Below are positions 17,961 to 27,548 of a stretch of 64,000 nucleotides of DNA, one piece after another; within the stretch, counting starts at the first letter, position 1, and every line of letters begins with the position of its first letter. The stretch spans positions 2,666,001 through 2,730,000 of the forward strand of contig OZ242331.1 in assembly GCA_965208275.1 (NCBI GenBank), read 5' to 3'. Below the pieces are notes generated by a model. It made no database searches. It had not been told where the DNA came from and saw only the letters and a list, made by a program, of their open reading frames with translations. Made by a program: the position numbers and the translations under genes. The stretch is from Bin5 sp022827195. Its GTDB lineage: Bacteria > Chloroflexota > Anaerolineae > Caldilineales > Caldilineaceae.

Positions 17961-20321
17961 TCAACCTCGCGCCTGGGAGTTACGCCAGATTTTTTCCAAC
18001 GCGGTGAACGCCAGTGCCGGGCGATTGGCCCGTCTCTCATGATTTCGGCCGGTATTGTAGGTCAGGATAAGTTCGCGGCGGGCGCGGGTGATCCCGACGT
18101 AGAGGAGGCGCAGTCGCTCTGCGGCCACCTCGCGGCGGGCTTGGCGCGTTGCCTGACCGTCTTTGAACTCGTCGAGCGTGCCCATGTGCAGCTGCTCGGT
18201 CTGGGCGAGCGCCTCCGCGGTCAGATTGAGGCTGTCGCGCACGTACCAGCGCTCGCCGCGGTACATGTCGTCGTCGCCTCCGCCTGGAAAGTCATATTCG
18301 CTCAGCGAAGTAAGATAGACGCGGTCCCACTCCAAGCCCTTGGCCGCGTGCATCGTAGCGATTGTCACCTCGCCGGCGGGCGGCTCGAACCCGTACGCGT
18401 CCTCGACGAAGTTGAAGAAGCGCCGGCTATTTTGCCCGATGTCTCTCAATGTCTGCCAGATTTCATGCAGGCGGAGGTCGGGCCTGTCGCGAACCAGCCC
18501 TGCGAGGTGAACGGCAACGCCATGCGCGAGGGCCAGCTCGGCCGGTTCCACAAAGAGGTCCTGTCCGAGCGTCAGGACCAGTTCATCAACTGGTAGCTCG
18601 GAGGCCTCGGTCCATCGCTTCAGCTCGGTGCGAAAGGCTTCGACGAGGGGTCGAAAGCCCTGGTAGTCGTCAATCCAGGTGATTACGTTCAACCAGTCGT
18701 CGCCGGCAGCTGGAAAGAGGAAACGCTCTGGCTGACGCAACTGGCCCAGCGCGCGGGAGAATGTTTGCACCGGCTTCGGCCCGCCGGCCTCTTCCTGGGA
18801 GGCCTGATCTGCGGCGGCTTCGGTTGGCCTGCCGTCATTGCCGGTGTCTGCCAGAGGAGACATGAAGGTCGCCATATGGGGATGCGTAGCGACGAGCAAT
18901 TGGCCTCGTCTGGGCCACCAGACATTTGTCCAGACATCCTGCAGGTGCTCAGGTTTGTGAGGTTGGCTGACGAAGCGCAACAGCGTTGCGAGGGCATCGA
19001 TGGCATTACGCGTTGTTCTGCTCGATCGCAGCAGTACGTCATTGTAGGGAATCGAGGCCTGGTCAAGGGCGGTTCGAAAGTCGTCGCCGCGAAAGTGGTA
19101 GGGGACCAGGACGGCAACTGTCTTTTCGGAATTGTCAGGCAGCCAGCGGCGGAGACTTGTCTGGATGGCTCGCACCTCTTGGTCGGGGGTAAGGGCGCGA
19201 TTGTGAAAAAACACGGCAGGGTCGCCGGGAGGCGGATTCGCCTGAGGGTCGTTTGCCCCCGTGGGCAGAATGTGTGGGGGCGCGAGGGCCGATTCGCGGG
19301 AGAGGAAGGGATGCTCCTGGCGTGTCCAGTCGATCAGCTGATTTGCCAGATCGATGATCGGCAGGGCGCTGCGCCCGGAGTTGGGAAGCGGCAGCTCCTT
19401 CACGTTGCGACTGGAGACAAATTGACGCAGGTATTTGGGGTCGGCGCTGGTAAAGGAGGCGTTTATCGATTGATTGGGATCGCCAACGCGGACCCAGTTG
19501 CCGTGCGCGGCGGACAGCAGCTTGAGCATCTGTTCCTGGAGGGGGCTGCTGTCCTGGGCCTCGTCCTCAAGAACATATGGCCACCGTTGCTGAAGGCGGG
19601 CGAGGAAGCTGCCGTCGGCTTCAAGCGCCTGCAACGCAAGCAGTATCAGGTCATTGAAATCGACTCCGCCGCGAACGTCCAGCCCGCGTTGGTAGTCCTC
19701 CAGGACTTGCAAGCCGAGCAGGAGCAGCGGCCAGGTGCCTGACTGCCGATTCAGGACGTTTTTCAGCGTTGCGGCGCCGGTACGCAGATCCTTTGCCCGG
19801 CGAATGACTGCCTCGGCGACATCTTGGGCTACTTCAGGGAGCTGTCGGTTCATGACAGTCCGATTGCTCAGCTGATCGGGCTTGATCATTCCGCTCAACA
19901 CATCAGGATGGTTTTGCAAGTATCTATTGACGGCCTGCCGTTTCATCTCCTGGCTGGTACGATCGTCGACGATGTCAAAGTCTTCGGACAGGCCCACCAG
20001 GTCCGGCCGTTCGCGCACGATGTCGTAGGCCAGGCTGTGGAGCGTTCGCACGCGAAAGCCGCCCGGGAGCAGTCTTTTGCTTTGGATAAACTGATTGATG
20101 CTGGCGCGAAAGTTTTCTACTGCGGCGTTCGTGAAAGTGACTACGAGCACTTCACGGCCGTCGAAGGGCCCGGAGCCCGCCAATCTCTGAACCAACTGTG
20201 CGGCCAGCAGGCTCAGCGTGAAGGTCTTACCGCTTCCGGGCACTGCGCTGACGCCAAGCCGCCCCGTTTTGTACCGGAGAATCTCCTGCTGCGCCGGGCG
20301 GAGCCTTAGTTCGGCGGCCAT
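17961..20321 (-). CDS. UvrD/PcrA-like superfamily I DNA helicase
   Basis: 786 residues with the SF1A helicase motif set. These are a Q-motif region (LRPAQQEIL), Walker A (VPGSGKT, about 27-33), Ia (VVTFTNAAVENF), II (LEDEAQDSSPLQEQ), III (WVRVGDPNQSI), V (ATMHAAKGLEWDRVYL) and VI (LLYVGITRARREL). These ATP-driven enzymes unwind DNA 3' to 5' in repair and replication-restart pathways. Motif II is DEAQ rather than the DExx of classic UvrD, as in several UvrD-like paralogues. There is no nuclease domain. It is flanked by non-coding gaps on both sides and appears monocistronic. Confidence 0.92.
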   Translation of the reverse strand: MAAELRLRPAQQEILRYKTGRLGVSAVPGSGKTFTLSLLAAQLVQRLAGSGPFDGREVLVVTFTNAAVENFRASINQFIQSKRLLPGGFRVRTLHSLAYDIVRERPDLVGLSEDFDIVDDRTSQEMKRQAVNRYLQNHPDVLSGMIKPDQLSNRTVMNRQLPEVAQDVAEAVIRRAKDLRTGAATLKNVLNRQSGTWPLLLLGLQVLEDYQRGLDVRGGVDFNDLILLALQALEADGSFLARLQQRWPYVLEDEAQDSSPLQEQMLKLLSAAHGNWVRVGDPNQSINASFTSADPKYLRQFVSSRNVKELPLPNSGRSALPIIDLANQLIDWTRQEHPFLSRESALAPPHILPTGANDPQANPPPGDPAVFFHNRALTPDQEVRAIQTSLRRWLPDNSEKTVAVLVPYHFRGDDFRTALDQASIPYNDVLLRSSRTTRNAIDALATLLRFVSQPHKPEHLQDVWTNVWWPRRGQLLVATHPHMATFMSPLADTGNDGRPTEAAADQASQEEAGGPKPVQTFSRALGQLRQPERFLFPAAGDDWLNVITWIDDYQGFRPLVEAFRTELKRWTEASELPVDELVLTLGQDLFVEPAELALAHGVAVHLAGLVRDRPDLRLHEIWQTLRDIGQNSRRFFNFVEDAYGFEPPAGEVTIATMHAAKGLEWDRVYLTSLSEYDFPGGGDDDMYRGERWYVRDSLNLTAEALAQTEQLHMGTLDEFKDGQATRQARREVAAERLRLLYVGITRARRELILTYNTGRNHERRANRPALAFTALEKIWRNSQARG

Positions 20322-20436
20322 GTACTTTTGGCAGAGTGGCTGGGTAGAAGTGCTGTCCGCGACGGTGGGAGCTGCTCTCCAAGGCGGAGTTCGAGGCTAA
20401 GTATGCGCAGAATGGGTGTGGGCGAGCACGCTGACG

Positions 20437-20727
20437 TCAGGCAAGCTGTTCCAGCACTCTCAGTACGCCAACAAACCGGCCCTCTGCATCCAGGCTGGCA
20501 TGGGTAATCAGGGCGGGGGCGGAGCGGCCGTCTTCCAGTTTAACCGTCATTTTGCGGTCTCTGTGGAGCTCTACCATCATTTCTGACGCGTTCAGGTTCG
20601 CTGTCTGGTAATAGATTCGAACCCGTTCGCCTGCCGGGTGGTTGTCGCTGTCGAATTCGACGACTTTTACGTCATCGAGGACTGCAACCGGCTCAATCAT
20701 CTGATCGAGGTAAAGCATCGCTTTCAT
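20437..20727 (-). CDS. Small conserved-looking protein of unknown function
   Basis: 96 residues, acidic, with no signal peptide or membrane segment. ATG 20727 has AAAGG about 5 bases upstream. The predicted alternating beta pattern (VAVLDDVKVVEF, RVRIYYQTAN, KMTVKLEDG, ALITHASLD) suggests a small beta-rich domain. It lies alone between a helicase gene and a repeat-bearing gap. No family was recognised, but codon use and a balanced sequence make a real gene likely. Confidence 0.6.
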   Translation of the reverse strand: MKAMLYLDQMIEPVAVLDDVKVVEFDSDNHPAGERVRIYYQTANLNASEMMVELHRDRKMTVKLEDGRSAPALITHASLDAEGRFVGVLRVLEQLA

Positions 20728-21279
20728 GGAAAGCCTTTCGCCATATCGACGCGAACCGGTTCAAGCGGCTTGCGTCACGAAACCTGAGATGAAGCGTTTT
20801 TCGCACGGCGGTCCGCCGCGCAATCAGGAGCGCCGGAGGGCCGGGGCCTGCTACAAGCAGTGTCATTCTAGCAGAAGGCCAAGGGCCGGAGCAAACCAGC
20901 GGTCGCTTCCGGGTGCAGGCCATTCGTGATGTGGGATTGGTCTGGCGGTGTGTTCATGCCAGCGGTGGCTGGATCTGATTGGCGGCTTGGGTAGAGGCAC
21001 AGGGCTCTCCCGCCGGCGCGTTAGCGAGGGGTGATGCGATGGGCCGCAAAGCAGACGGTTTAACTGCAGTGGTCGGTGGCCAGTGGTCGGTGGCCAGTGG
21101 TCGGTGGGCGGTGGGCGGGGCTCGGCAACTACCTGAGGCGCGGGGGCTTGCGCCGCAAATTGGGCTGGGCCTGGCGATTGCAGGGGTCGACCGGGGCGGA
21201 GTTGAAGCGGCCCCGCCTGCCAGATGCGGCAGTTTGCCTTTACTCAGGAGATGATGCAAGCAACTAAGGGTGCGCCAGG
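20728..21279. other. Non-coding gap with tandem GTGGTCGGTGGCC repeats
   Basis: About 550 bases between two leftward genes. It contains a 14-bp repeat array (21068-21109). The open frames here are Arg/Pro/Ala-rich and created by the repeats. A GGGGC...GCCCC inverted repeat near 21192 could form a hairpin. No RNA gene was recognised. Confidence 0.5.
21068..21109. repeat. Three tandem 14-bp units AGTGGTCGGTGGCC
   Basis: Two perfect copies of AGTGGTCGGTGGCC and a third ending GGGC, followed by partial GGTGGGC units. Each unit is a pair of related heptamers (AGTGGTC, GGTGGCC), the same heptamer family found at 50784-50825 and 51278-51333. Confidence 0.85.
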
Positions 21280-22953
21280 TCAGGAGGGCGTCCAGGCCCT
21301 TGGGGCGATGCCTTCGACATGGGTCTTGACGTCTACAACGACTGGTCTGCCGGCATTGAAAGCCTGGTCCAGGGCGCCGGCGAGCTCGCTGTGCTTGTTG
21401 ACGGTCAACCCCAGGGCGCCCATTGACTCGGCGATCCTGGCGAAATCTGCGTCCTCAAACAGCCAGAGCTCATCGGAGCCGGCGGTGCGCCCTCCGTAGG
21501 TATCTTCGACTCCGTCCTGTTCCTGATTGAGCGAGTGGTTGTTGTTCACGAGGATGACGGTGTTTATGCCGCAGCGCGCCGCTGTCTCGATTTCGGCGAG
21601 GTGGTACCAGATACCGCCATCGCCGGTGAAGCAGAGAACGGGGCGGTCTGGCTGGGCGCACTTGGCGCCGATGGCCGCGGGCAAGCCCCAGCCAAGCGAA
21701 CCGGCGCAGCGAATGTAGCTCTGTCCAGGGTGTTTCAGATCCAACAAAGTGCCGGTCCAGATACCGGCGTGCCCGGTGTCGGAGACCAGAATCGAATCAG
21801 ACGGCAGGAGGTCCGAGAGGTCGCGGCAGAGGCGTTCGGGGCGCATGGGGAGGATATCTGAGTTGACGTGATGGGCAACGCTGTCCTTCCAGTCTTGGAC
21901 CAACTCTTGTACGCGGGCGATCCAGGCTGTACGTGCGGGGGCGGGAGATGCGCTGTCGATCATGCGCCGCAGGCTGGTCTTGACGTCCCCTTGCAGGCCC
22001 ACTTGAACGGGATAGTTGCGCCCAATCTCTTCCGGGTTGATGTCGAGCTGGATGATGGGCGTGCTCTGGGGTGGAATCTGGTAGAAGTGTGTTACCTGTC
22101 CGCCGGCGTGGCTGCCGACGAAGAAGACCAGGTCGGCTTCATGCACTACTTGATTGGAACAGGCGCGGGAGTAAGAGCCGGGCACGCCCACAGCCAATTC
22201 ATGGTCGCTGGGGAACATTGCTTTGGCGTTCAGCGAGGTGGCTACGGGAACGGAAAGCTTTTGGGCCAGCTCGATCAATTCGGCGCGGGCGTCGGAAGCC
22301 GTCACACCGCCGCCGGCAACGATGACTGGACGGTGGGCGCTGTTGAGAAGCCGAAGCGCGGCCTCGATTTGGGACGGTTCCGCTTCAGGGCGGAAGGGCG
22401 GGAGCTTTGTGAAGGCCTCTTCGACGAAAACCTCAAGTTCAGCTTCTTCCTCCATCACGGCCTGGCCAGCAATACCTTCAAGCTCAATGTGAGCAGGCCC
22501 GGGCGTGCCGGTCGTTGCTACGCGAAAGGCTTGGCGGAGGTAGACGGGGAGGTGCTCGGGCGTGGACACGTAGGCGCTGTACTTCGAGACGGCAGAGAAG
22601 GGATTGACGTGGTCAACTTCCTGGTAGGCGTGGCGCTTCTGGTTGCTGAGGAATTCGCGGCCGGTCATGGCAACGACCGGCGCACAGGCCAGATAGGCGT
22701 CCTGCAGGCCGGCGGCCAGATTGAGGGCGCCGACAGCCTGGGCCATGCAGAAGGCAGGGCCGCGGCTGACTCGAGCGTAGGCGTCGGCCATGTAGGCGGC
22801 GGCTTTTTCGCCGTGGGTCTGCACTCGCTTAATGCCGAGCCTTTCCATCTCCATTAAGGCGCGCGGGCCGATATAGGGCATGAAGAACACATGGGAGATT
22901 CCGTAACCATGAACTGTTTCGGCGACGAAGCGGGCGCCTGTCATGCTTGGCAT
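21280..22953 (-). CDS. Thiamine-diphosphate-dependent enzyme (acetolactate synthase-like family)
   Basis: 557 residues from ATG 22953, which has AGGAGA 7 bases upstream; the frame extends further upstream but without such a site. It has the three-domain layout of ThDP-dependent decarboxylase/synthase enzymes. The N-terminal Pyr domain includes THGEKAAAYMADAYAR, with the cofactor-activating Glu. A central domain contains PVIVAGGG. The C-terminal PP domain has the GDGGIWYHLAEIE...NN ThDP/Mg2+ motif. It could be an acetolactate-synthase-like, oxalyl-CoA-type or other 2-oxoacid enzyme; the substrate is not predictable. It is divergent from a Gfo/Idh/MocA oxidoreductase gene, suggesting a shared catabolic theme. 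Confidence 0.88.
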   Translation of the reverse strand: MPSMTGARFVAETVHGYGISHVFFMPYIGPRALMEMERLGIKRVQTHGEKAAAYMADAYARVSRGPAFCMAQAVGALNLAAGLQDAYLACAPVVAMTGREFLSNQKRHAYQEVDHVNPFSAVSKYSAYVSTPEHLPVYLRQAFRVATTGTPGPAHIELEGIAGQAVMEEEAELEVFVEEAFTKLPPFRPEAEPSQIEAALRLLNSAHRPVIVAGGGVTASDARAELIELAQKLSVPVATSLNAKAMFPSDHELAVGVPGSYSRACSNQVVHEADLVFFVGSHAGGQVTHFYQIPPQSTPIIQLDINPEEIGRNYPVQVGLQGDVKTSLRRMIDSASPAPARTAWIARVQELVQDWKDSVAHHVNSDILPMRPERLCRDLSDLLPSDSILVSDTGHAGIWTGTLLDLKHPGQSYIRCAGSLGWGLPAAIGAKCAQPDRPVLCFTGDGGIWYHLAEIETAARCGINTVILVNNNHSLNQEQDGVEDTYGGRTAGSDELWLFEDADFARIAESMGALGLTVNKHSELAGALDQAFNAGRPVVVDVKTHVEGIAPRAWTPS

Positions 22954-23168
22954 GTTCTCTTCTCCTGATGGACTCGGTGGGCAAGCAGAACCGTAGCAGC
23001 GTTGGCTCAGCCAATTCATAACATTTGTTGGGCAACTTTGCAATCCTTCCGGCCGAAGATTCGCGATCCGAACCTGCCGGGCATTCGACCGGGAGGTTGC
23101 GGGGCCAAGTCCTCAGCATGCAGGCAGGGGAGAGAAAGCTTTTGCGGGGCATCGAAGGCCATGCGCGG

Positions 23169-23197
23169 TTGAGCCAGGCGACCAGTCATGCTATGAT
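23169..23197 (+). promoter_or_regulatory. Predicted sigma70 promoter (extended -10) for the Gfo/Idh/MocA gene
   Basis: -35 TTGAGC (23169-23174), 17-bp spacer, -10 TATGAT (23192-23197) preceded by TGC, giving an extended -10. Transcription would start near 23204, about 40 bases before the GTG start. The same TGCTATGAT element occurs before the glycogen-synthase-like gene at 33698. Confidence 0.65.
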
Positions 23198-23244
23198 CGG
23201 CGCGAACAGAATGCCGGGGTAGAGATACTTGAAAGGAAGAGGGT

Positions 23245-24306
23245 GTGTCCAGAACACTAAAGGTCGGTGTTGTCGGGGTCGGCGGCATTGCAAAGGCCCA
23301 CATGCCCGGATGGGCGGCGTCAGAGTTTGCGGAGGTGGTAGCCGGGTGCGACATCTCGATGGAGGCGCTGGAAAAGTGGGGTTTGCTTCACGGCGTTTCC
23401 AAGCTCGAGCAAGACCCTTCCGGGCTTTTCGGGGATCCCGACATCGATATCATCGACGTCTGCACGCCGAATCGCTATCACGCGCCGATTGCCATCGGGG
23501 CACTCGAGGCAGGCAAGCACGTTTTATGCGAGAAACCGCTTGCGCCCACACCGGCGGAGATACACCGGATGATCGAGGCCCGGGACCGGTCCGGAAGGCT
23601 TCTGATGACCGCCCAGCACTTCCGATTTCGGGGAGATTCCCAGGCGATGAAAGCCGAAATCGCCACGGGTGTCCTGGGTGAAATCTATCATGCGCGCAGC
23701 TGGATGTTACGCAGGGCAAACCTGCCGGTCCGTCCAGGTTTCATATACAGGAAGCACAGCGGCGGCGGTCCGACAATCGATGTGGGCGTACACATCCTGG
23801 ACCTCACACTCTGGTTGATGGACAACCCCCGGCCAGTTGCTGTATCGGGGGTGGCGAAGGCGCCGCTGGCGCAGCGCGAGGGGGCATTCAGCGCGTGGAG
23901 ACTTGACACTGTGCCGCAGGACATGGACGTTGAAGACTTTGCTGCCGCGTTTGTCCGCTTTGAGAGCGGGGCGACCCTGATCCTGGAGACAAGCTGGTTG
24001 TTGCACCACGACACGATGGGGGAGGATACGCAGATTTGGCTATACGGCAGCGAGGGGGGGTGCCACTGGCCAAGCGCCAAGTTTCTGGAGACGAACTATG
24101 AAACGAAACAGTTCTACAACCGGTTCCTGCAGCGGACGCAGGATAGGATGGAGCCTCATGCGCTCGAATGTGTAGCTTTCGCGCAGGCGATCGCCGAAGG
24201 CGCTCCGTCGCCGGTGCCGGCTGAACAGTCGTTACAGGTCCAGGCTATCCTCGACGGCATTTACCGCAGCCAGGCGGAGGGTAGAGAGGTACGGATCGGG
24301 GATTGA
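23245..24306 (+). CDS. Gfo/Idh/MocA-family NAD(P)-dependent oxidoreductase
   Basis: 353 residues from a GTG start with AAGGAAGAGG just upstream. The N-terminal Rossmann fold starts with VGVVGVGGIAKAH. The catalytic-lysine motif CEKPLAPT and the mid-protein GGGPTIDVGVHILDL (active-site Asp/His) are the usual family signatures. Members oxidise or reduce sugars, inositols or aminosugars; the substrate is unknown here. The final segment (ALECVAFAQAIAEG) is typical of family C-termini. It has its own predicted promoter and is divergent from the ThDP enzyme gene. Confidence 0.9.
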   Translation: MSRTLKVGVVGVGGIAKAHMPGWAASEFAEVVAGCDISMEALEKWGLLHGVSKLEQDPSGLFGDPDIDIIDVCTPNRYHAPIAIGALEAGKHVLCEKPLAPTPAEIHRMIEARDRSGRLLMTAQHFRFRGDSQAMKAEIATGVLGEIYHARSWMLRRANLPVRPGFIYRKHSGGGPTIDVGVHILDLTLWLMDNPRPVAVSGVAKAPLAQREGAFSAWRLDTVPQDMDVEDFAAAFVRFESGATLILETSWLLHHDTMGEDTQIWLYGSEGGCHWPSAKFLETNYETKQFYNRFLQRTQDRMEPHALECVAFAQAIAEGAPSPVPAEQSLQVQAILDGIYRSQAEGREVRIGD

Positions 24307-24450
24307 GGGTCGACAAGCCGCCGCGGGCAGATGGTTCGTCTTGCCGGCTCTTGCAACTTTCGAGGTCTGCGTGCGTAGAGTGTTGTCGAGAGCGCAATCC
24401 GCATTGGAGATGATTCCGACTTCTCCGCCTTCTGCCCTAAGGAGTCAGTT

Positions 24451-25368
24451 ATGAGCGAAACTACGCCGAATCAGCCAGCAGAACCGACCGTTGCAGCGGT
24501 CCAAGAGAGTCCTGAGGCCGAGGTAAAGCCGCAGGCCGCAGGCGCGACCATTGTCGTGGAGACCGAAGAGAGCATGCCCGAGAGCGGCACCGCTGCCAAA
24601 CGGTCACCATGTCTATACCGCCACCCTGATGAGAAGCTAATCGGCGGGGTTTGCGGCGGACTGGGGGACTGTTTCGGTATCGACCCTATTTTTGTACGCG
24701 TGCTCTGGGTAGGGTTGACTCTCGGCACAGCAGGTGCGGGTCTATTCGCCTACGCCGCACTGTGGCTGTTGCTGCCGGTTGGCACGGCGGGTGAGGGCGA
24801 GCGCGCGCCGGCGGCATTTGAACTAAACCAGCGGAATGTTGAACGGGCGGGGCTGTTGCTGGTCGTAGCAGGCAGCCTGTGGCTGCTGGCAAATTTGGGA
24901 ATACTGCCGGCACTATGGGGCATGTTCTGGCTCCTGATCAGGCTGCTTTTCTGGCCGGCGCTGCTGATTGGTACGGGTCTTCTGCTGCTCAACAGTCGAA
25001 AGGCCTGGCGCAGTCGATTTCTTGGCGCGCGCGCGCAGATGCAGGGCAGAACCAGAAGGGCTTCCTCCATATTTAGCCGCGATTCGGTCAGGGGCGGTCT
25101 GCGGAGAGCCAAGGCCGCCATACCACTCAAGCGCAGCCGTGAAGACAGGCTGGTTTTCGGCGTTTGCGGTGCGATTGGCAAGGCCATCGGTCTGGACGCC
25201 AACCTGGTGCGGCTGCTTTGGGTGGCATTTGCCGTAGGCAGTCTGGGCACACTGTTGTTGGTGTATGTGCTGGCCGGCTGGATCCTGCCGGAAGAGACGC
25301 CGGTCGTGGCTGAGGTCTATAGTCCGGAGCCACAGGATGTAACCATCATTGACGGCAGCGTCGGTTAG
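24451..25368 (+). CDS. Membrane protein with two PspC domains
   Basis: 305 residues. An acidic N-terminus is followed by a first PspC domain (about 48-110, HPDEKLIGGVCGGLG...). Two further hydrophobic helices (about 128-185) resemble the LiaF/DUF5668 membrane module. A basic stretch and a second PspC domain (about 225-288, SREDRLVFGVCGAIG) complete the protein. PspC proteins sense or respond to membrane damage in the phage-shock and related envelope-stress systems. AAGGAG six bases before ATG 24451 fixes the start. The downstream YtxH-like gene also suggests an envelope-stress unit. No pspA is present nearby. Confidence 0.87.
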   Translation: MSETTPNQPAEPTVAAVQESPEAEVKPQAAGATIVVETEESMPESGTAAKRSPCLYRHPDEKLIGGVCGGLGDCFGIDPIFVRVLWVGLTLGTAGAGLFAYAALWLLLPVGTAGEGERAPAAFELNQRNVERAGLLLVVAGSLWLLANLGILPALWGMFWLLIRLLFWPALLIGTGLLLLNSRKAWRSRFLGARAQMQGRTRRASSIFSRDSVRGGLRRAKAAIPLKRSREDRLVFGVCGAIGKAIGLDANLVRLLWVAFAVGSLGTLLLVYVLAGWILPEETPVVAEVYSPEPQDVTIIDGSVG

Positions 25369-25451
25369 GGCTGTGGCGACGCCGCCCCATACTGGCAAAG
25401 CGGTTGCATTCGCCGGCAGGGCAGAAAAAACAAACCTTGGAGAATTCTGCA

Positions 25452-25679
25452 GTGGGTAAAGCCGAGAACCTGGCAGTTGGGCTGCTCGTCGGTGCGGTGA
25501 TTGGTGCGGTTGCGGCCTACTTATTTGGACCCTCGCGCCGCACTACCTTCGACGCAGGATACCAGTCTCGCTGGGACCGTGCTTTGGCGGAAGGGAAGGA
25601 GGCCGAAGCAGCGCGCAAGGAGGCATTGGAACGGGAGCTGGCGGAGGCGAAGCGTCGCAACACACCTGGACGGCTCTAA
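25452..25679 (+). CDS. YtxH-like small membrane protein
   Basis: 75 residues from GTG 25452, with GGAG about 9 bases upstream; an upstream-extended frame lacks a ribosome site. One N-terminal transmembrane helix rich in Gly/Ala (AVGLLVGAVIGAVAAYLFGPS) is followed by a basic, highly helical tail (EAEAARKEALERELAEAKRR), as in YtxH/gas-vesicle-type stress proteins. The 83-bp gap to the PspC gene is compatible with co-transcription. The exact function of such proteins is not established. Confidence 0.7.
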   Translation: MGKAENLAVGLLVGAVIGAVAAYLFGPSRRTTFDAGYQSRWDRALAEGKEAEAARKEALERELAEAKRRNTPGRL

Positions 25680-25730
25680 CGTGGCGGCCTTCGGGGCCCC
25701 GGCAATGCGCGTACCTGGTTGCATCTTCGA

Positions 25731-26600
25731 TTATTTCTGACATTTGGGACAGAAGTGTGTGCTGCGCTGGCCCAGCACGATACGACTGATGGGGGCATTG
25801 CAGCGAAAACAGGGTTCGCCGCCACGGCGAAACACCTGAAACTGTTCTTGAAAGCCGCCTTTGCCCCCTGTCGGCGGCGCATAGTTTTGCAGCGAACTGC
25901 CCTGGGCCTCTATCCCCGCCTGTAAGACGTCCCGCAGCCCTTGATGGAGCCGCACAATCTCGCCGGCGTTCAGACGTCCGGCGGCGCGGCGCGGATCGAT
26001 CCGTGCGCGGAATAGCGCCTCGTCGGCGTAGATGTTGCCAACGCCTGCAATGATGGACTGGTTGAGCAGCAGTGACTTGATGTTTGCGGTGCGGCGGGCC
26101 AGTCTCTCCTCAAGATGCTGCGGCAGGAACTCTGCATCGAGCGGCTCCGGACCCAGCTTGCCCACGACGGTCTCCTTGTCTGTCACCAGCCAGATTCTGC
26201 CGAATTTGCGGGTGTCGCGGAAGCGCAGCTCTTCGCCTGTATCCAGTTGAAAAATCACGTGTGTGTGCTTGTCGGAGGTGGAGGCCGGCAAGAATGCGGC
26301 GGAGTCGACAGGGGCGGAATCATGTTCCACTTGCTGTCCGGCAGGTTTGTGGATGCGTAGCTCGCCGGTCATCCGCAGGTGGACGATGAGCCATTCGCTG
26401 CTATCCAAGCCGAACAGCATGTATTTCCCGCGCCGGTGAAAAGAGGCAAAGCGCCGGCCGCGGACAAGGTCGGGAAAGAGGGATGCATCTGGCGCGGCGA
26501 TGGTGCGAGGCCATCGCACCTCGGCTTCCAGAATGGTCTTTCCGTCGAGCAGTGGCTTAAGCGCGCGAACGTAGGTTTCGACTTCGGGCAGTTCAGGCAC
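25731..26600 (-). CDS. mutM: Formamidopyrimidine-DNA glycosylase
   Basis: 289 residues beginning with the hallmark PELPEVE directly after the initiator, whose N-terminal Pro is the catalytic nucleophile. The start codon is GTG 26600. The beta-hairpin lysine lies in GKYMLFG, helix-two-turn-helix residues fall in the middle, and the protein ends in a zinc finger with CFRC...CPKC. The enzyme removes 8-oxoguanine and other oxidised purines and nicks the site. Its start overlaps the stop of the anti-sigma gene by 8 bases, so translation is coupled and expression likely follows the ECF sigma operon. Confidence 0.96.
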   Translation of the reverse strand: MPELPEVETYVRALKPLLDGKTILEAEVRWPRTIAAPDASLFPDLVRGRRFASFHRRGKYMLFGLDSSEWLIVHLRMTGELRIHKPAGQQVEHDSAPVDSAAFLPASTSDKHTHVIFQLDTGEELRFRDTRKFGRIWLVTDKETVVGKLGPEPLDAEFLPQHLEERLARRTANIKSLLLNQSIIAGVGNIYADEALFRARIDPRRAAGRLNAGEIVRLHQGLRDVLQAGIEAQGSSLQNYAPPTGGKGGFQEQFQVFRRGGEPCFRCNAPISRIVLGQRSTHFCPKCQK

Positions 26601-27414
26601 CGCTATGTCGGGGTCTGCGCCGGCTGAGCAGCCAGAACACGATTATCGCCAAGACCAGAACAATTCGTGCGGACCTAAGAAGAGAACGCAGTGGAGAAAG
26701 GACGACGCCCGAACCTTCATTCCCTGTTTGGTCGGGTGGGGCGACGACTGTGGGCACAGAAGGCTGCGGCGTGGACTGAGGAATACTCGTATTGCTTTCC
26801 TCTCCAGTTTCCGCGTTCGAGGATCTGCTTTCCGTCGTGGACATGACTTGAAAGCCGTCATTTCCTTGTTCCTCAGGAATAGCGGTACCACTGCCACCGC
26901 TTGTTGAAGCGGCTCCCCCCACGGAGGTCACCTGGATTCGAGGCGTAGCGGTCTGGGCCGCCGACTGGCCGCTGCCGGTTGAGAGATCCCCGATCTGGCC
27001 CTGCTGCAGTGGAATGTCGGCTGCGACAACAACCAGCAGCAGGACAGCGGCCACCATAGCGGCGTTGCGATACAGGGGATTCCCGCCGGCCAGAAAACTG
27101 AGCAAACGCTGCCACGGAGTCTCGGTGGAGGGTGCTTCGAGCGCGGGCGCGGGAGAGGGGTTGTTCCTTGCGCGGCGTGCCTGAAGCACGTCTTCGACCT
27201 GACTTTCAGTCAGGACGAACGAGCGAGGCAAGGCGGCTCTCGGCATCTCGCGCAGCAGACCAACTGTACGGCGCAGGGACTCCACTTCCCAGGCGACCTG
27301 CTCGCTGGCGGCCATTGCCGACTCGACCCGAAGTCGTTCCTCGGCTGTAACTTCCCCGTCTACATAGGCCGCGATCAATTCTTCGTCGATCGAATGTGAG
27401 AAGTGTGCCGACAT
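26593..27414 (-). CDS. Membrane anti-sigma factor-like protein
   Basis: 273 residues. The N-terminal 60 (DEELIAAYVDGEVTAEERLRVESAMAAS in part) align with the anti-sigma domain of ECF partners, but the His/Cys zinc ligands of the ZAS motif are absent, so it would be a zinc-free version. A transmembrane helix near 117-136 (MVAAVLLLVVVAADIP) separates it from a Ser/Thr/Gly/Pro-rich low-complexity segment. A second hydrophobic segment lies near the C-terminus (IVLVLAIIVFWLL) and is followed by Arg-rich residues. It lies 134 bp downstream of an ECF sigma gene and overlaps mutM. The likely role is to hold the sigma factor at the membrane until a signal arrives. Confidence 0.78.
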   Translation of the reverse strand: MSAHFSHSIDEELIAAYVDGEVTAEERLRVESAMAASEQVAWEVESLRRTVGLLREMPRAALPRSFVLTESQVEDVLQARRARNNPSPAPALEAPSTETPWQRLLSFLAGGNPLYRNAAMVAAVLLLVVVAADIPLQQGQIGDLSTGSGQSAAQTATPRIQVTSVGGAASTSGGSGTAIPEEQGNDGFQVMSTTESRSSNAETGEESNTSIPQSTPQPSVPTVVAPPDQTGNEGSGVVLSPLRSLLRSARIVLVLAIIVFWLLSRRRPRHSGA

Positions 27415-27548
27415 GGTCTATAGCTCTGAGATGCTGCTGTCCGTTCTAAACCGCTGTGCAATCTGACCGCGTCCGGATTGCCCGCCTGCGCGGTCCCGTT
27501 CGATCTGCCCTTTCCGAACTGCCGCAAAGTCCGGAAGATGCAATTCCG

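Noticed and set aside
20605..20630. A GATTCGAACC-like stretch suggesting a minus-strand tRNA T-loop
   Set aside because: No flanking T-stem, acceptor or anticodon arms can be formed; it is within the small gene at 20437-20727.
21868..22857. A 329-codon open frame antisense to the ThDP enzyme gene
   Set aside because: Same reason: shadow frame of a well-supported gene, with compositionally odd product.
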